A DNA stretch of 7,077 bases. Origin: an uncultured Kiloniellales bacterium (GTDB lineage Bacteria > Pseudomonadota > Alphaproteobacteria > Kiloniellales > JAKSDN01). Shown here in pieces: positions 4,694-7,077 of this stretch. Location of the stretch: NCBI GenBank assembly GCA_937974415.1, contig CALJXB010000123.1:1-7077 (forward strand), written 5' to 3'. The first letter of the stretch is position 1. Each line of letters starts with the position of its first letter. The position numbers were made by a program, and so were the translations under genes. The notes under the pieces were generated by a model that was not told where the DNA came from, ran no database searches, and saw nothing but the letters and a program-made list of their open reading frames with translations.

Positions 4694-6904
4694 ATGAGCG
4701 CGGCGGAGCGACAGGTCTTCGACGTCGCCTACATCGGTGACTTTCGTCGGAACAGCGCGACGGCTTCGTTGATTGCCGACGAAATCGCGCTTCACGCCAG
4801 GGCCGGCTATTCCACCTTGCTGCTCCCGCTCGCCGGGCCCGTCTCCGATGACGGCGCGGTGGTCCATCCGGCGCTCGACGCCCATGTCCGCACTGGCGGG
4901 GCGGCGCTGGCCGACAACGAAGAAACACGGCTCAAGGCCAAGTTCGCCGTCATCCACGACCCCACGGTCCTGTCCCGGGCAGACCCGATGGGGCGCTCGG
5001 CGATGCGGACCTTGGAAGCCGAACGGGCCCTAATTGTGGCGAACGCGCCGCCGGCCGACCTGTCCGGCGCGGCCCGCTTCGATGTTGTCCGTGTCGACGA
5101 TGCGGTGCGTGAGCTCACCGGCTGTCAAGCCACGTGGGCGCCGGCCTGGCCGAAGGTGCGCGCGCAGCTTGCCGCGAAGTCCCACGCCATCGATGTGGCG
5201 GACTTCGATTGGCCGCCGGTCGTCGACCCTCTGCGCTGGGGCTTCCGGCGCGACGCCTCGAAGCGCGTCTCGCCGGTCCTGGGGCGACATGGACGGCCGG
5301 AGCTGGACGAGTGGCCCGAGGATCTCAATGTTTTTCTCAGCCGCTATCCGGTGAGCCGTCACGTGGCGGTGTCCCTGCTCGGGGTCTATGAACCGCTCTT
5401 AAGCGAACTTGGCCGAACACCCCGGAACTGGACTCTTTTTCCTTTGGGCTCCATCGCCCCGGAGCGGTTTCTGCGCGGGCTCGACTATTTCGTCTACCAC
5501 CCGGGCTGGCGGCGGCGCGCGGAGGTCGACGTCGGCATCCTCGAAGGCCTGGCCAGTGGCGCGGTCGCCCTCTTGCCCCGCGAGCTGGAGGCCAGTTTCG
5601 GCGAGGCGGCGCTCTACCCCGAGGACGGCCGCGACGCCCTCGAGCTCATGGTGAGCCTGTTCCGCGATCGCCAGGCCTACTTGACGCAGGTCCGCCGGGG
5701 CCAAGCCTTGGTGCACGAGGGCCACGGGCCGGGGGTGCACTTGACGCGGATCGAAACGCTCGTCGGCGCCCCGTCCCAACGCCCCACGCCGGGTCGGCCC
5801 GAGCCGCACCGCGTCGACCGCGTGCGACAGCAGCAGCGGCCCCTCCTCTTCGTGACCTCCAACGGCATCGGCCTCGGCCATCTGAGCCGATTGCTGGCCA
5901 TCGCCAAGCGCATGGAGAACGGCTTTCGGCCGATCTTCGCCACCATGTCCCAAGGCCTATCGGTCGTCCGCGACGCGGGATATCACGCCGAGTACCTGCC
6001 CCATCACGCCTACGCGGGATGCGACCCGGAGACCTGGAACGACTGGCTGCGGCTGGAGATATCCCGGCTCATCGAGCTCTTCGATGTCGGCGCCCTGATC
6101 TACGACGGCGGCTCGCCCTATCGCGGCGTGTCGGAGGCCGTTGCCAACACGCCGAACGTCAAATCGGTCTGGTGCCGGCGGGCCATGTGGCGCGACGCGC
6201 TGTGGGACCAGGCGATCGACCAGGCCAAGTTCGTCGACCTGGTCATCGAGCCGGGCGAGCTGGCGGCGGCCCACGACATCGGCGCGACCGTCGCTCACCG
6301 AGACCAAGCCCGGCACGTCGAGCCGGTGCTGCTGTTGGACGAGGCGGACCTCCTGAGCCGGGCCGAGGCGCGGCACAGGCTCGGACTCGACCCCGACCGG
6401 CCGGCGGTCCTGCTTCAGCTCGGATCGGGCAATCACGTCAGCCTGGTGCCGGCGATCGATGCCATGCTCGCGGCCATCGAGACGCGCGGCGGGGTCCAGC
6501 CGGTCATCGCCGAGTGGATGATCGCCGACCGCTCCCTCGACCACTGGCCGCAGGTCCGGCGCCTCACCGGCTTTCCCAACGCGGCCTACTTCCGCGCCTT
6601 CGATTTCGTCGTCTCCTCCGCCGGCTACAACTCCTTCCACGAGCTGCTCCACTTCGCCGTCCCCACGGTCTTCGTGCCTATCGAGGTGTCCTATCTGGAC
6701 AACCAGCTGGGCCGGGCGAACTATGCGGCGGACGAAGGCTTGGCGCTCTCCCTGCAGCTCTCCGAGGCCGCCCGCTTCCCCGAGGTGCTCGAGGTCATGC
6801 TGGACCCGGAAACCCGCGAGCGTCTGGCCGAGGCCTGCCGCCGGCACCGGCGGCCCAACGGCGCCGGCGAAGCCGCGGCCCTGATCGCCGAGCTGGCCGC
6901 ATAG
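4694..6904 (+). CDS. Two-domain glycosyltransferase, paralogue of the 1439-3697 product
   Basis: The product is 736 aa, collinear with the first glycosyltransferase from end to end, with no signal peptide or membrane span. The N-half (about 8-355) has V-A-Y-I-G-D-F-R, H-A-R-A-G-Y-S-T, G-R-H199-G-R-P-E ... W-P-E-D, N-W-T-L-F and I-L-E284-G-L-A-S-G-A-V-A-L-L-P, a GT4-like GT-B layout. The usual first Glu of E-x7-E falls on Ala276, although Glu277 is next to it. After a Pro/Arg/Gln-rich linker (about 356-381) the C-half shows N390-G-I-G-L-G-H396, L-Q575-L-G-S-G-N-H, and S-S-A-G-Y-N-S-F-H-E650 ... D-N-Q671-L-G-R, the MurG/GT28-type donor site. It probably adds sugars to the same glycan as its paralogue but with changed specificity: the 'P-N-E-K-V-E-T-D-D-Q' stretch of the first protein is 'P-I-E-V-S-Y-L-D-N-Q' here. 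Acceptor and sugar cannot be named. The two genes look like an old duplication. Confidence 0.85.
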   Translation: MSAAERQVFDVAYIGDFRRNSATASLIADEIALHARAGYSTLLLPLAGPVSDDGAVVHPALDAHVRTGGAALADNEETRLKAKFAVIHDPTVLSRADPMGRSAMRTLEAERALIVANAPPADLSGAARFDVVRVDDAVRELTGCQATWAPAWPKVRAQLAAKSHAIDVADFDWPPVVDPLRWGFRRDASKRVSPVLGRHGRPELDEWPEDLNVFLSRYPVSRHVAVSLLGVYEPLLSELGRTPRNWTLFPLGSIAPERFLRGLDYFVYHPGWRRRAEVDVGILEGLASGAVALLPRELEASFGEAALYPEDGRDALELMVSLFRDRQAYLTQVRRGQALVHEGHGPGVHLTRIETLVGAPSQRPTPGRPEPHRVDRVRQQQRPLLFVTSNGIGLGHLSRLLAIAKRMENGFRPIFATMSQGLSVVRDAGYHAEYLPHHAYAGCDPETWNDWLRLEISRLIELFDVGALIYDGGSPYRGVSEAVANTPNVKSVWCRRAMWRDALWDQAIDQAKFVDLVIEPGELAAAHDIGATVAHRDQARHVEPVLLLDEADLLSRAEARHRLGLDPDRPAVLLQLGSGNHVSLVPAIDAMLAAIETRGGVQPVIAEWMIADRSLDHWPQVRRLTGFPNAAYFRAFDFVVSSAGYNSFHELLHFAVPTVFVPIEVSYLDNQLGRANYAADEGLALSLQLSEAARFPEVLEVMLDPETRERLAEACRRHRRPNGAGEAAALIAELAA

Positions 6905-6981
6905 TTCCGCCTCGGCCCTTTCCAAGCGGCCCTCGCAAATCAATCGACGCTGTTGGTCTCGAAATCCGCCGCCCAGACCGC

Positions 6982-7008
6982 ATGCCGCGACGGCGGAACA
7001 CGCGGTAT
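6982..7008 (+). terminator. Weak hairpin after the glycosyltransferase block
   Basis: ATGCCGCG (6982-6989) pairs with CGCGGTAT (7001-7008), 8 bp with one G-U and an 11-nt loop, followed by TTTC. An alternative stem, TCCGCCG (6965-6971) with CGGCGGA (6991-6997), overlaps it and would exclude it. The T tract is short, so this is at best a weak terminator 78 nt after the stop at 6904. Confidence 0.25.
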
Positions 7009-7029
7009 TTTCGTGGTTGGGGCGACTGA

Positions 7030-7077
7030 ATGGGTGGTCTGAGTACGCTGGACCTGGTGGCAGCGCGCGTTACCCCA
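7030..7077 (+). CDS. Possible start of a downstream gene, cut by window end
   Basis: An ATG at 7030 opens a frame that stays open for the 16 codons left in the window (MGGLSTLDLVAARVTP). A G-rich stretch (ggttgggg, 7015-7022) lies 7 nt upstream and could act as a ribosome site. A competing frame starting at TTG 7017 is also open. The fragment is too short to assign a family. Confidence 0.3.
   Translation, partial: MGGLSTLDLVAARVTP

Noticed and set aside
3568..4695. 375-codon minus-strand open frame over the coiled-coil gene
   Set aside because: Covers a gene with a strong ribosome site and coherent protein features; its own product is compositionally biased.
5957..6943. 328-codon minus-strand open frame, and the 336-codon plus-strand frame at 6019-7029
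   Set aside because: Both overlap the C-half of the second glycosyltransferase, which has family motifs in its own frame; the alternatives are Arg/Pro/Gly-rich.
1..7077. CRISPR array, tRNA, rRNA, insertion sequence or attachment site
   Set aside because: I found no regularly spaced direct repeats outside coding repeats, no cloverleaf or rRNA-like sequence, and no transposase or integrase motifs.

Overview
The window is GC-rich with strong G/C preference at third codon positions, and all recognisable genes lie on the + strand. The protein types (Sel1 repeats, and a glycosyltransferase family with an H-[SG]-R-P-E ... W-P-[ED]-D signature that I know from memory mainly from Alphaproteobacteria) suggest a high-GC proteobacterium, most likely an alphaproteobacterium. 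There is no rRNA, tRNA or mobile element here to fix the lineage.

Layout. Positions 1-775 hold the 3' part of a Sel1-repeat protein cut by the window edge. Positions 776-1026 are non-genic by my reading, with a few small inverted repeats and an unexplained open frame on each strand. Positions 1027-1398 encode a small, probably exported protein with a short helical module. From 1439 to 6904 there is a three-gene block: a 752-aa two-domain glycosyltransferase (1439-3697), a 284-aa protein with a coiled coil and a conserved-looking alpha/beta domain (3736-4590), and a second 736-aa two-domain glycosyltransferase (4694-6904) paralogous to the first along its whole length. Positions 6905-7029 are a short gap, and a further gene may start at 7030.

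How it may work together. Each large protein joins two GT-B-type modules: an N-terminal GT4-like half (about 1-355) and a C-terminal MurG/GT28-like half (about 385 to the end). The pair flanks a coiled-coil protein, so the block looks like a dedicated glycosylation module, for example for a surface polysaccharide or another surface glycan. Substrate and acceptor cannot be read from the sequence. Both N-terminal halves appear to have lost the first Glu of the usual E-x7-E motif, while both C-terminal halves keep their glycine-rich, His, Glu and Gln signature positions. The C-terminal halves may therefore be the main catalytic units. The gene spacings (40, 38 and 103 nt) fit one transcript, with a possible hairpin in front of the last gene's ribosome binding site.
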